A stretch of 64,000 bases of DNA from Plecoglossus altivelis (Eukaryota; Chordata; Actinopteri; Osmeriformes; Plecoglossidae), in assembly GCA_036571765.1 (NCBI GenBank), contig BROE01000020.1:17202134-17266133 (forward strand), written 5' to 3'. This document shows, piece after piece, positions 11,398 to 23,640 of this stretch. The notes below the pieces were generated by a model. The model ran no database searches. It saw only the letters and a program-made list of their open reading frames with translations, and was not told where the DNA came from. The first letter of the stretch is position 1, and the number at the start of each line of letters is the position of its first letter. A program made the position numbers and the translations under genes.

Positions 11398-11575
11398 TCC
11401 CCCATGTGTCCTGTCCCCCATGTGTCCTGTCCCCCATGTGTCCTGTCCCCCATGTGTCCTGTCCCCCATGTGTCCCGTCCCCCATGTGTCCTGTCCCCCA
11501 TGTGTCCCGTCCCCCATGTGTCCTGTCCCCCATGTGTCCTGTCCCCCATGTGTCCTGTCCCCCATGTGTCCCATC
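11398..11575. repeat. 16-bp tandem array CATGTGTCCTGTCCCC
   Basis: Eleven copies of a 16-bp unit, with CCTGT/CCCGT the main variation. It lies 160 bases from the 13-bp array but is unrelated to it in sequence. Confidence 0.95.
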
Positions 11576-11829
11576 CTGTCCCCCTCCAGTCTGTCAACTT
11601 CACTTCCTGTGTGTTGGGAACAATACAGAGGCGGCCAGATGGAAGCAAAGCAATGAGAATGGAGAGAAGCAGATGTTTAGATGACCCCCTCCTAAGAGAG
11701 CTGCAAAGCTTTAGTGATTCTAATGCAGAGCCGCCACCACATGAGGTCTCTCTCCGCGGGGGGGAGGGAGGGAGGGAGGGAGGGAGTGAGGGAGTGCGAA
11801 GTCCTTCAGAATGACCCCTGGTGGGGTTT

Positions 11830-12020
11830 GGAAACAGGACACATGTTACATTCAACCTATCTGGTATGGGACACAGGTTAGGGTCAATGTATGTGGTATG
11901 ACACACTGGTTAGGGTCAACTTATCTGCTATAGGACCCAGGTTCTGGTACGAAACGCACGTTAAGTTGAACTTCTCTGTTACGTGACGCAGGTTAGGCTG
12001 CATCTATCTGTTGAAGGACT
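11830..12020. repeat. Diverged 32-bp tandem repeat
   Basis: About five diverged copies of a unit beginning TTAGGGTCAA and ending in GACACAGG-like sequence. The best pair starts at about 11,877 and 11,909. Substitutions and one short unit indicate an old array. Confidence 0.6.
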
Positions 12021-12690
12021 CTCATTATGTTCCGACTTGACTGCAGATCTAGAATCTGACACCTGACTTTAATAATGGGGAAAATGAACCATCCGTATCC
12101 TTTGTCATGTACCATTGGGCCAAAACAGCATGTGGTCCCATGCTAGCATCAACGTGTTCCGTATCCATGGCGAGGTGAAGATCTGTCCACAACACACCTC
12201 CGATTCTAATGTGGACAGTTTCGTCAGAGCTGGTTCATGTTTACTTCGACACAACCGCAAAGAATGATGGGTAGAGCGTTTGATTAGATCAAACTGTATA
12301 ATCCTCATCCCAGGCATTACTCAGGCAAGAGCTTTCTGGTTGTGGTTCCCAACCAGCTCTGCTACATCTGAGCCGGACCCCGGGTCACATGCTGCCTGGG
12401 CTCAGACGGGGAAGCTGCCTCGACAGTGTTGCCGTGGAGATGACAGATGGGGTCTGGAACAGGTTGGGCAGAGAATCTGCTCATTAGTCTTTTAGCAGAG
12501 CCGTTAACTACACACGCACGCACACGCACACACATGGCCGAGACTTGAAATGGAATATAATGATGATAGAGATCGCAATAGCAATCAAATTCTCTTTTTT
12601 ATGTGTTTGAATTGAAGCACTCTCAATTACGAGTCGACCTTCTGGCCTGGGTTCGTTACTATTGGATTATAATATGTGCTGCCATGACCG
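12021..12690. other. Unique sequence, no gene seen
   Basis: Non-repetitive apart from a short CA stretch near 12,510-12,535. Open frames are short and unrecognised. Confidence 0.45.
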
Positions 12691-12945
12691 TGACACACAC
12701 GTGCGCACACACACGTTCTCATCACGGACCCGAAAGGTCTACAGGCCGATGAACAAACACGCACACGCACACACACACACACACACACACGCACGCACAC
12801 ACACTCACACACACACACACAGCGTGCTGCACACACACACACACAGCGTGCTGCACACAGACACACACAGCGTGCTGCACACAGACACACACAGCGTGCT
12901 GCACACAGACACACATAGCGTGCTGCACACAGACACAGTAGTGGA
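12690..12945. repeat. CA microsatellite with exact 24-bp array
   Basis: Interrupted (CA)n is followed by five copies of a 24-bp unit starting AGCGTGCTGCACACAGACAC at 12,821, 12,845, 12,869, 12,893 and 12,917. The constant 24-base step makes it open in every frame. Confidence 0.9.
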
Positions 12946-13720
12946 GCTGAAACACAATGTAAGTGAATATTTACATCAGTCTGTCATTACAGGCCATGTG
13001 ACACGTCTGGTCCATAGCTGACCTTTACTACGCTGTCAGGGGACTGAATGCATGATCGAAGTGATAAACTGTGCATATTAATGACACCTCCCATCTCATG
13101 TCACATCCTGCTCAGAACCAGGCGGGATAAAGAAGCGACACGTTAACATGGGTGACACTGATTGGTAGATCGATGGTTGGTGTGTGATTTATATAGATGT
13201 CCATGGCCGTGACACTGACGACCACTGCCTGGGTGTGTGTCACCCTAATGGCCCTCCACCCACACATACACACACACACACACACGCGCACGCACGCACA
13301 CACACACATATTGAAATGCAACATCGATAGTTCTGTGGATGCCGCACAGAGTTATTGATTAGTGATTAGTGTCCGTGTGTCACTGGGAGAATGGGGACAA
13401 CTTCACTTTGGAAGAAGTCACTCTTTCTTTCCCTCCCTCCCTCCCTCCCTCCGTTCCTCCCTCCGTTCCTCCCTCCCTCCCACCATCCCACAAATGCAGC
13501 GGTGCTGAGGTGGTTCGGAGAAGGAGATCACGTAGTACGATCCAGCCCTGCTGTACACAAGTAATGTGGAAACGTCACCGTAGAAATGTAATCTTGATGT
13601 ATGAGGAGTCCTGGGGTTCAAACCTCTGCCAGCCTCAGTAGAGCCACACAGCTGAACGTGTCGCTGCTCCACCCCAGCATGTAAACAAAGAAGGTTTAAT
13701 TAGGGATTCTCATTAAGACT
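12946..13720. other. Unique sequence with CA and CCCT repeats
   Basis: CA repeat at 13,258-13,310 and (CCCT)n at 13,428-13,490. The rest is unremarkable, with no gene seen. Confidence 0.5.
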
Positions 13721-13728
13721 GTAAGTAG

Positions 13729-13790
<62 letters not shown>

Positions 13791-14327
13791 TCTCTTTCTC
13801 TGTGTCTCTTGCTCTTAATCTGTTTCACACTCTCTCTTTCCCTCCCTCCCTCCCTCCCTCTCACACATGCACACACACACACTCTTTCTCTATGTCTCTC
13901 GTTCTTAATCTGTTTCACACTCTCTCTTTCTCTCCCTCCCTCCCTCCCTTTCTCTCTCTCTTCTCTCATTGTCTCAAATTAAACAGGCAATCCCAACTTT
14001 TCAGTACTAATCATCGTGTTGGGCGTACAAGTCACAGATCAGGGATGACCCAAAAGCATGTGGCCTTGTGATAAATGAATATAAATGCGTACCTACTTCA
14101 TCAGTTGAGCTACAAGTAGCCCAGCTCCTCTCAGTTTTTGCAGATGCTTACTGGAACAGAATACTTGTGCAAATGAGCTCCGGCTTGACCAGTCAAGCTG
14201 CTAAGCAGGAATTGGCTGAGCAGTTAAGTGGCTTTACTGTAAGTGACCTGCTGAGGTTCTCTGCAAGCTGAACTGAAACTCACACACACAGACTAGGACG
14301 AGCTGGCCCAGAGTTTTTGTGTGAGTG
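13720..14327. repeat. Left copy of the sequence flanking gap 1
   Basis: CT and CA microsatellites with about 105-base internal units, then about 360 bases of unique sequence (13,965-14,327). The unique part recurs almost base for base 834 bases downstream (14,800-15,161). This copy ends exactly where the N run begins. Confidence 0.85.
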
Positions 14328-14475
14328 NNNNNNNNNNNNNNNNNNNNNNNNNNNNNNNNNNNNNNNNNNNNNNNNNNNNNNNNNNNNNNNNNNNNNNNNN
14401 NNNNNNNNNNNNNNNNNNNNNNNNNNNNNNNNNNNNNNNNNNNNNNNNNNNNNNNNNNNNNNNNNNNNNNNNNNN
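14328..14475. other. Assembly gap (148 N)
   Basis: A run of N with the same sequence on both sides, so it may be a contig join rather than real missing sequence. Confidence 0.99.
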
Positions 14476-14663
14476 CACACACACACACACACTCTCTTTC
14501 TCTGTGTCTCTTGCTCTTAATCTGTTTCACACTCTCTCTTTCCCTCCCTCCCTCCCTCCCTCCCTCTCACACATGCACACACACACACACACTCTTTCTC
14601 TATGTCTCTCGTTCTTAATCTGTTTCACACTCTCTCTTTCTCTCCCTCCCTCCCTCCTTCCCT

Positions 14664-14711
<48 letters not shown>

Positions 14712-15161
14712 CGCACACACACTCTCTCTATGTCTCTCGATCTTAATCTGTTTCACACTCTCTCTTTCTCTCCCTCCCTCCCTTTCCCTCTCTCTTCTCT
14801 CATTGTCTCAAATTAAACAGGCAATCCCAACTTTTCAGTACTAATCATCGTGTTGGGCGTACAAGTCACAGATCAGGGATGACCCAAAAGCATGTGGCCT
14901 TGTGATAAATGAATATAAATGCGTACCTACTTCATCAGTTGAGCTACAAGTAGCCCCGCTCCTCTCAGTTTTTGCAGATGCTTACTGGAACAGAATACTT
15001 GTGCAAATGAGCTCCGGCTTGACCAGTCAAGCTGCTAAGCAGGAATTGGCTGAGCAGTTAAGTGGCTTTACTGTAAGTGACCTGCTGAGGTTCTCTGCAA
15101 GCTGAACTGAAACTCACACACACAGACTAGGACGAGCTGGCCCAGAGTTTTTGTGTGAGTG
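14476..15161. repeat. Right copy of the sequence flanking gap 1
   Basis: Begins in (CA)n at the gap edge. It carries three CT/CA internal units where the left copy has two, then repeats the unique segment. I noticed one substitution (CAGCTCC to CCGCTCC). A 67-codon open frame occurs in both copies, at 14,068 and 14,902, but it is not recognisable. Confidence 0.85.
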
Positions 15162-17100
15162 TGTGTGCGCGTCCGTATGTGTGCATATGTATGTGTGTGT
15201 CTGTCTTTGTGTGTGCGTACGTGTGTGTGAGCCAGCTATTATAGATGCCAGACCAGACGTCCCCTCAAGAATAGTCAATTGAGGACACGTTTCACATCTG
15301 AAGACATTTTCTGGGTCCTCAAAAACTCTAGGGCATTTTTGGGGGGTTTGAGTCAGAGTTAGTGTTGGAGTTCCATTAAGGGTAACAGCTAGTCTTCTGT
15401 TTAGGGTGAGATGCTGGAGTGGGGGAGAGGGATAGAACTTAAAGAAAACAGGATTCCAGAATGGGACTGAAGAGCGAGCCCCCAAAAGAACAGCCATACA
15501 AACTTTGTTTGTGCTAGTGCGTGTGTGCGTGTGTGTGTGTGTATGTGTGCGCAAACAGGCAACGAACGAGGTGTGTGTACCCGACATGCATGAGTAACCG
15601 TGTGTGTGTGTGTGCGTGCGTGCGTGCGTGTATGTGTGTGTGTGTGCGTGTGCTTTGAGTTGGGTCCTTGTCATCAGCTCTAAGACAACAATGGTCCTGC
15701 TAACAGCAGCATGGGCCCTGTGGCGCCCACACAATCTCTCCTCACTTTGCAATTACAAAGAGCAGAGGGCTTTAGGTAATCACCATTGATCTGTTCACTA
15801 ACACAGGACCACTCCATTGATCCACCTGGCCCAGCCTCCAGGGCAAAGAAAGAACGAGTGGAACAGAAGAAAAGAAGGATAATAGAATACCTCTGTCCCT
15901 CCCCCTGGTCCCTTGTCTGCATCCCCTTCCTCCCCCTTCCTCCCCCTAACCTTCCCACCCCCCACCCCCCTGCTCCGCCCCTATTGAATGCCACTCCAAT
16001 CTAGCCAGACTTTGGGGTTGACATTCCTCTGGGCCGGGCCCCAGAACCTAGGGCCGCCGGCCAGGGTGCGAGGCCCCAGGTAGGGGACTGGTGGTGTGTT
16101 GTGTGTCGTGTGTGCTGTGTGCTGTGTTGTGTGATGATTGTGTGAAAGACTTGTCAGGGTCGTGTTGCAACCAAACAGGACAGGGTCACACTCTGAGACT
16201 GAGTGCGACCTGGCCTTTTAACAAAACAATATCCAAAAAACCCCCTGCTGGGAGACGACCTCGACCAACCCGACTGGGATCGTACGCCGCGAGACACCAC
16301 CAGAAGAAAGCACACTCTCAAAGCGTACTATCAAAGAGATTACTCTGTGAATATCATCCAGATGTTTTTACACTTTAGTGACTCGTAATGAAGTTTCCCA
16401 ACTTTGCGTCAGCCTGATGTCAGGGCTGTGCTAAGCTCTGCCGACAGCTCTGAAAGGGAGGGTTTCTGCTCTTGTTGTCGGCACTCTTATTGACTGTCAC
16501 TGAGATCTGGAGCTTGATAAGACACTTGATAGAAAACACTCTCCTGGCGGACTGCCTGCTTGCCTGGCTGTCTGGCAGCCTGGCTGTCGCTCTGCCTGCC
16601 TGCAGGACTGCCTGGCTGGCTGGCTTTTTGAAGTCACAAAGTGCATGCTTAAGTTTGAGAGAGTATTCCGTCTAAATGAATTAAACGAATACTATACAAA
16701 CGCATCCAATAAACTGCTTCTTTTTTTTCTTCAAGCGTCCGTTCAAGTTAAAGTTCCAAGTATCTGATTGCTTTCACATACTTTCAGATGCTGGATATCC
16801 GTAATTGGCTCCAGTGTGGCGCTTATCACAGTGGGAGGCCTAGACAGCCATTCACACTGATAGCCTGCCTCCGCGTTGTCCCCCAAGGGAGTGAGGGAGG
16901 ATCTGAAGGAGGATCTACGTGATGCGGCTTGTTCCACTGCTGTGGCCCTCAGGGACTGGGTCGGCCCTCATCTCTCCGGCCCCCGGGGGCCCCCGATCTC
17001 TAAACTCCTCCTCAGAGATAGAGAGATGCGTCAGGGGGATAGGAACCCAGCGACGTGGAGCGCCCTGGAGGTGTGTGTTATGGTGGCCAGGCGTCTTTCC
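15162..17100. other. Unique sequence with GT tracts, no gene
   Basis: GT-rich at 15,162-15,230, 15,520-15,555 and 15,600-15,655, C-rich at 15,900-15,985. The rest is unique, including CTGCCTGGCTGG-like words near 16,550-16,630. No gene recognised. Confidence 0.45.
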
Positions 17101-17580
17101 ACCGCCCATGCTACCCCGCCCCCACCCCTTTTTCTCCACCTCTCCCTTTTCAGTAATCCCATCCTACCCTCTTCCACTCCCCTCCCTGTCTCCACCCTCT
17201 CCTCTTTTCAGTAATCCCAATCCTACCCTCTTTCCACTCCCTCCCTGTGATACGGCAGAACCTCCCCCACAATGTGCCATGGAGCTGGAAGTGTAGTCGC
17301 GGCCAGGAGTTGGCCTGCAATCTCCGGGTCGCTCAAGGCCCGCGCTACCTCTATACCCACATCTCTCTCTCGTATGCTCCGTCCCCTTTCCATTTACCCT
17401 GTCGCCTACCTCCCTTTTATCCTCTTTCTCGAGAAATCCCTCACCCTCCCTCCACCCAAACCCCTCAAATCAAATCCACCCTTCCTCCCTCCTCCCCTCC
17501 TCTCCGCTCCCATCTCACGCCTTCTCTCTCTCGGCCTCCGCCAACTCTCTCACTCTCTCTCTCCCTCCCTCCCCATTTCA
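17100..17580. repeat. CT-rich low-complexity sequence
   Basis: Polypyrimidine with an imperfect duplication of a TTTTCAGTAATCCCATCCTA-like word near 17,147 and 17,204. Confidence 0.6.
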
Positions 17581-17689
17581 TGGGCGTGCTGCAGATGACT
17601 CTTGCGAGAGTGGATGGCTATGTCCCCGCTAAAGCAACAAGGTGCCTGTGTCATGTGCTGGTGTGGTTCTGTTCGTCAGATGACCTAGC

Positions 17690-18600
17690 AAGGGCCTGTG
17701 GCCGGCCGGGTCAATATACCTCCCCAGGCCTCTGGAGTCTTTCATTTGCTAATTAGAACATCCCCCCCTCCCTCCCCCCTCCCCCTTCACCCTTTTAAAC
17801 AGACCAGGTTCTGATTCTTATCCGTTTTACAAACCAAAGCAAGTCTTTTGACAGACTGTCAGAGTCAATATTCATTTTCCAGTCTCCGGGTTTTGTTAAG
17901 CGAAATCTGAAAGTTTACCTCCTGCCTGACGGGGCCTAAAAGTGCTTGCTTCCTCTTGGCATGAGGTGGTTGTGTTTGAGGACTTGTTATGAGAAACAGC
18001 GAACCAGATGAGCGCAATGTAGGCCTGGCTTCCACAACCTGTTTCTCATCTCCCAAGAGGATCTGCCATGGTGACACGGTGTGTAATGTGCTACAAATCC
18101 TCTTCATGTTTGCCTTTTGTCATAAACATAATCGTCATCTCACGGCCTTGATCTCGTTAGTGACAATGTAAAGACAATTCGGAAGTTGATCTCCATGGTA
18201 ATCTGCAGGAAGCTAAGTGATTCCATGCAAATGTTCGGTCTTTATTTCACGAGATGATGGTAAATGAAACGTAAAAGAGCGCGATCCAGTCACTTCCTCC
18301 TCGCAGCTCGCGCGAACGTGCCTAAATGGAACGACGGCCGGAGACGTACAGTGGTTGTTTGCGATGGTAAACAAGCGTGCGGCCAACTGAGCTGTTTTTA
18401 CCATGGCGGGTCAACAGTGTGACAGCCACTCTCGGCCCCCGCACGTGAACTTTGCATGCATATTTATTGAACCGTCCATCACAAACCGACCGAGCATCGC
18501 CTGCGAGTGCTCGGTGGAAAGAAGGGAAGAAGAAAGAAAAAACAAATCAAGACATTTTCTTCATATTATTCATGACACAGATTTGCTTTTTAGTCAACCA
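17690..18600. other. Unique sequence, possible conserved element
   Basis: A 900-base complex stretch with little simple repeat apart from C-runs at 17,761-17,790. It includes AT-balanced segments with TAAT and CAAT words (17,730-17,760 and 17,860-18,180). No open frame of note. It may hold regulatory sequence, but nothing specific supports that. Confidence 0.3.
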
Positions 18601-18905
18601 GCCCTGTCATTTCCTAGTCTCAATCTCCCTCCTATGTCAAGTCTCCCTAACCCCCCTTCCCATCCCCTCCTCTCCCTTCCATCCCCCCTCTCCCCTCCCT
18701 AATCCCCCCCTCCTCTCCCTCTACTTTAACTCTCTCATTTTCTCTCCCTCCTCTCATCTTCTGTTCTCCCTCTCTCCCTCTGCATCCCTTGCCCTCTCGC
18801 CCCTTCTCCCCTTCTTTTCCCCCCTCCCTCCTCCCCTTTATTCTTTATCTTTCTCACCCTATTCTTTGTGTCGTCTCCCCCTTTTCCCCTCCTTCATTCC
18901 AACCC
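18600..18905. repeat. CT-rich low-complexity tract
   Basis: CCCTCTCCCT-type polypyrimidine for about 300 bases. Confidence 0.8.
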
Positions 18906-19770
18906 CCATGACTTCCCTTCAGTGTTTTTTGCTTCATGATTATTGAGTGTAGATGAAATATTAATATGGGAGGAGGGGGTGGGGGCAATCTTTCCCCCAG
19001 ATGTCCTTCAGATGCAAACTAAGTGACTGGGTTAATTATCTTTGTGGCGGAAACACACACACACAGAGACATGCACACATACACACGCGCCGATCCCATT
19101 TTCTCCGGGATGCAAATGAGAGTCACTAACATATACAGTAAGTGCCGCTGATTATTTGAAGCGAATGTCTCAGCCTCGCGGTCACATGACCCAGTTGAGT
19201 CACTCTTTCGCCTCATCGTTGTTGAAACTAAAACAATGTTTTCCATCAAGACAACCTGTTGTTTCGCTTGGCAGGGCTACGAAACATCTGCCGCTCAATC
19301 GGCCACGATGGTGGCGCCTCTTACCAGACAGATTTCACTCACGTTCTCCAGCCCTCCCAGTAGAACAGTCATGTTTTTGGAGTAGCTCTTCAAACCCTCA
19401 TGTTTTCTCACCGGTACAATGGAATCCTTCAAGCCAGGACTCTATTGTTCTGTTTTCCATTCATTAATACCTGAGCTGTGAAAAAAGAGAGAGAGAGAGG
19501 GAGAGGGGGGAAACGAAACAAGCAAATAGGATTTAAGGCCTTGCAAAGTGGAATGCACTATGGGAGGTGCTGTCACTTTCTATTACACACACTTAGATGG
19601 ATAGACCCTGGCTCCATGGAGCTACCACCACCAGTGCTGCTGTAGCTATCTGGGGGGAGTTTGCACCGCTAGCCCCCCCCCCCCCCCCCCCCCCTCTTAC
19701 GTCACTGGCACTGCGCTGTATTCAAATCTGCGAGCTGATGTAGCGTAAACATGATAAACATCTCGGCACA
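18906..19770. other. Unique sequence with 20+ nt C tract
   Basis: Mostly unique. Contains a short CA repeat at 19,052-19,085 and a homopolymer C run at about 19,673-19,694. No gene seen. Confidence 0.5.
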
Positions 19771-21067
19771 TTTTGCGATAAACAGTGAAGCATTAATACA
19801 CCGCACATTGGTGCGCGGTGCCATACCGTTTAATTGAACAGTGTTTGTTATTGGCCCGCTTAGTGCAACCCAACTCTTGATCTATTTACTTTACCATTAG
19901 CAACATTATCATGAGAAGATGAGAGAAGACAGACGCCCCACCGACCCGAGAGACCGGAGATGAGAGAGAGAGAGAAACAACCCCACGCTCATGAGAGACC
20001 GAGAAACGAGCGCGCCCGACGACCCCCTCGACCCACCGGACGGAGACCCCCCGGATCGGCGCCAACGGCCAGAGACGAGCGACCCCCCGCCACCTGACTC
20101 GAGCGAGAGCACCCGGCCGAGAACACCGAGAAAGGGACCGCTGAGAGAGAGACAAGATTGCTACGCTAGGAGACTAGAGGCGCTACGCGGTGGAATCCCT
20201 AGCAACGATCATCCAGACGAATCTCCCTTGACCAACCGCCTCCCCCTCCCTCGCTCTGTAGAGCAGGGGAATTCGTTCCTTCAAGGACTGAGGCAGACAT
20301 TTGTTGTGGAGCTAGGAGTAAGGGAGAGACCCGCACAGACAGCTCGCTGTTTAAATGGGTGTAGCTGCCGTCATTCGTATGAGTTTTTAGTCCGGGCTCC
20401 AAAGCGTTCGGTTAATCTGCCACCGAATCCGTAATGTGATTTCCCTCGGCTCTGTGGCCTTTACTTTTTTCTTTTTTCTTTTCCGTTAACTTGATCTCCA
20501 ATCTTACATGATAGAAAACACAAGGATTTTCTTATCCATCGCTATTTTAGTATTTTGAGGACATCGATACGCAAAGCGGTAGAGGACGGACGCTTCAACT
20601 TCGGGCGTTCGAAGATAGACAGCAAATCAGAGCCAGACCCAGAGGAGGCGAGACGGAGACCTGACACCGTTGTCTGCCTTTGACTGTCCAAAGAAGGGTC
20701 GCTTCGGACGACAGCGAGGCGGTTGGTGTCTATTTTCTCTCAAGGGAAGAGGATTTGAAGGGACAGACTTTACGGATTTAAAGCAGCTGAAACGGTCAGT
20801 TTCTTATTCATACATCTTTCGATCTTGTGAAAATGTGGTTGTGTCTATGTGGCATAAATGTTTCTTGGATCTACTGGTCGAGTCTGGTGCTTCTGTCAGT
20901 GAAAGTGTTCCATTTCTGAATAGAGAGAGAATTCAAGGAGAGCTTGAATTCCTTATCTCCTTGAAACGGATTCAAATAACGGATTGCTTTCTTAAAGTCA
21001 GCGATATGTCCGAGGCTTCACCCGTCTATTGCTTAGGAAATCATGTGGGTTTGAATTCAGGCACCGG
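19771..21067 (+). promoter_or_regulatory. Candidate dag1 promoter and non-coding first exon
   Basis: CpG-rich sequence, densest at about 19,985-20,230 and 20,550-20,720, with an inverted CCAAT box near 19,850. It ends in a strong donor, CACCGG followed by GTGAGTG at 21,068; a weaker donor GTCAGT lies at 20,794. Vertebrate dag1 genes start with a non-coding exon far upstream of the first coding exon, and this is the best candidate I see on the + strand. A 133-codon open frame from 20,670 crosses it but is not recognisable. The assignment is inference. Confidence 0.3.
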
Positions 21068-22780
21068 GTGAGTGTGTGCCATTGTAATGATCAGAGTCGT
21101 GCTATTACGGTAGCATAGCAAACTTGGCATATCCTTGTATGGACGGGGCAGATCAGACTCAAGCTTGGCTCGGAGCTCACAAGCAGTTCTCTTTGGCAAA
21201 GAAAGGGCACTCGGTGTAGTAGCCAGCTACCGATGCAGAGCCCTCGGACAGACGAGGCACTGGTTCGCTTTGACAGCTGCTGTAAAACAGTAGCTCGCTG
21301 GCCTTTCTTGACTTTGCCTAACAGGTGCATTATGAAAATATAAGCGGGGAGAACCGGTCAAAAAAAAGACACATCGAACAACATCATCAAAATTATCCGC
21401 AGGTTGTCGGCTAATTAGACTTGGAAGATTTATTGAGCCTGTTCAAATAGTGCATGGGTGTTTCTATCAAAAAAGAAATGTCCATATTTTTAAAAGCAGA
21501 TGTGTAAATCTATGGGCCTGCTGGATTCCAGTAATTAATTAAACAATTAATTGGTTTGTTAGCCTAATGCAACCCAATTGTAAATCGTCTTTTATTGAAG
21601 CGTATTGAGATCCAATGTCATATAGCCTCTAGCAATTCACCCTTCGTCCTGATACAATAAGGTACTACTCATAATTTCTTTGACGTGTTTTGGATTTTGG
21701 AATGTGTGTAAGTGTGTGCGTGTGCGTGTGTGTGTGCGTGTGCGTGTGTGCGCTCGCGTACACTCACGCGCCTTCTTCAGCGCCTTGCGCGCGGACGCCT
21801 TGGGGCCGCGAGGGTCCAACTTGGAGACTTTGTACCAAAACGAAATGAGAGAGGATTCATCGGATTACTTGCCTCACTGCTCCTTTATAATGTTGTGCCG
21901 CAACGTAGCCGAGTGGCATTCCAGCCAAAATCTAGCGGCCTATGTTCCCTAAAGAAAATAGATTATTTGTAATGGGCCGTGTAACGTTAACGGTGAACGG
22001 TTTTCTTTAATATTCCACTCACGCCCCGTTCTCCATGGATACGTTTTAAAGCTTTCAGTTGAGCATGTCTTCATTGAGCGAGCTGAGAAGGCTCTCTCGT
22101 TGTAGAGGACGGACTTACAATGAAGTCGTCCTTGTGATGTGTTCAAAAATCCATTCAGAGGGCAGGGATGTTCTCTCGGAATACAAGCCAACAGCAATGC
22201 CGATAATATCGGTGTATTTTTGGACAAACGGACAACTGATATCTTCGGTACCCCTATCTAGCTCAATATGGTGTTTAGATCAAGTTACGTGTACACAGTT
22301 TGTAAAGATAAACGTATCCAAGTTGTCTTTATGCTGATAACTTTCAGACAAAACAACACATTGGCTGTCTGAGGTTCATTTGAAAGGTCACAAAGTCTTG
22401 GAGCTGTGGGAGTCAAATCTCACCTCATGCCAACACCACGTCCTCACGATCTAACTATGTTACCAGCGGTAGGCTAACTCTTCAACACCTTACGAGATCA
22501 GATCAGTTTGAAGACGGCTGGTCGCGTTTCTCATCGCAACGCCGCGAAAGCTCTTCCACAGCCATCCTGTTCCTCTGCGTTCTGCTGACTAGCCGTATCA
22601 TCTGATATAAGTGTGTTGTCCAGAGCTGACCTCCAGACAGGCTGTGTGGCCTGTCCTGGCAGGTAAGCCCTACAGGGTATCACATCTCCTCCAGGTTTTT
22701 GACCCCTCTGGCTCTCCAGGTGACCAGCGAGGGGCGACGTGCTCTCTAAACAAACGCCCTCTTCATTCCTCTTTCCTTCA
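21068..22780. other. Unique sequence, no gene seen
   Basis: Balanced composition, with an AT-rich patch of AATTAATTAA words at 21,400-21,600 and a short GT tract at 21,703-21,750. No coding signal recognised. Confidence 0.4.
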
Positions 22781-23640
22781 GTCCTCTCCCCCCCCCTTCC
22801 CCCCTTCCCCCCCATTCCTGCTCTCCTCTCCCCGCCCCTCCCCTCATACTTAGGTAAGGCTTGTTTATCTTGGTGTGTGTGTGTGTGCGTGTGAGTTCTC
22901 TGTGCTCCGCCTGTGGGCTTGTGCTTGCTGTGCTGCAACACAGCTCCGTGGAGCAGTTCACACCTTAGCTGCCGCAGCCTAACCTAGATTTCCACTCCAC
23001 CGTGAGTAAATAACCGGGGGAGGGGAAGGGGACGGAGGGGGATGTGGGGAGGGGGGGAGGGAGAGGGGGCAGGAGATTCTCAGAGGGAGGGGGAGAAGGA
23101 GGACGAGCGGAGTGTTTAATCTGTGTCGAGCAGCCCTGGTGATGAGGTGCTCCACTGTGGGGATAGGGGATGGTCTGTTACAACTGTTCTTTGAGGTATT
23201 TGGCTGTACGTGTGCGCCATGTTATGTCGACGATGCGTTATGCAGTGTGGTTTACATATGCAGTTTACGCTCTTCTGCTCCGCTGGAACTTTCCCCTCGA
23301 GAGGAGAATAAGCTGAAGAGCTTCTGGAAACTGGTGGCTCTCCCTTTACACCCTTCATGCCCTCTCCCTCTCTCCCCCACCTCCCTCCCTCTCTCCCGCA
23401 CCTCCCTCCTCTCCCGCCTCCCTCTCTCTCACCCACTCCATCTCTCCTCCTCCTCCCCTATCCGGCATCCCTCTCTCTCCCGCCTCTCTCCACACCCTCC
23501 CTTTCTTTCTCCACCCCTCCCTTTCTCCCTCTCCCTCTCTCCAACCCCCCCTCTCTCTTTCTCTCCTCCCTCCCTCCCAGCCCTCTCTCTCCTCCCTCTC
23601 TCTCCCCACCCCCTCTCTCTCCCAACAAGGGCATCTAAGA
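22780..23640. repeat. C/T-rich and G-rich low-complexity tracts
   Basis: C-rich at 22,785-22,845, GT at 22,874-22,893, G-rich at 23,015-23,110 and CT-rich at 23,340-23,630, separated by short unique pieces. Confidence 0.75.

Noticed and set aside
11870..11925. TTAGGG words, possible telomeric repeat
   Set aside because: The hexamer occurs only as part of a 32-bp unit, not in tandem hexamers.
14068..15105. Identical 67-codon frames in both gap-flanking copies
   Set aside because: The frame appears twice because the sequence is duplicated. No family resemblance, and its presence is not independent evidence of coding.
20670..21071. 133-codon frame in the candidate first-exon region
   Set aside because: Not recognisable, and it runs across the candidate splice donor. 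More likely chance in a non-coding exon.
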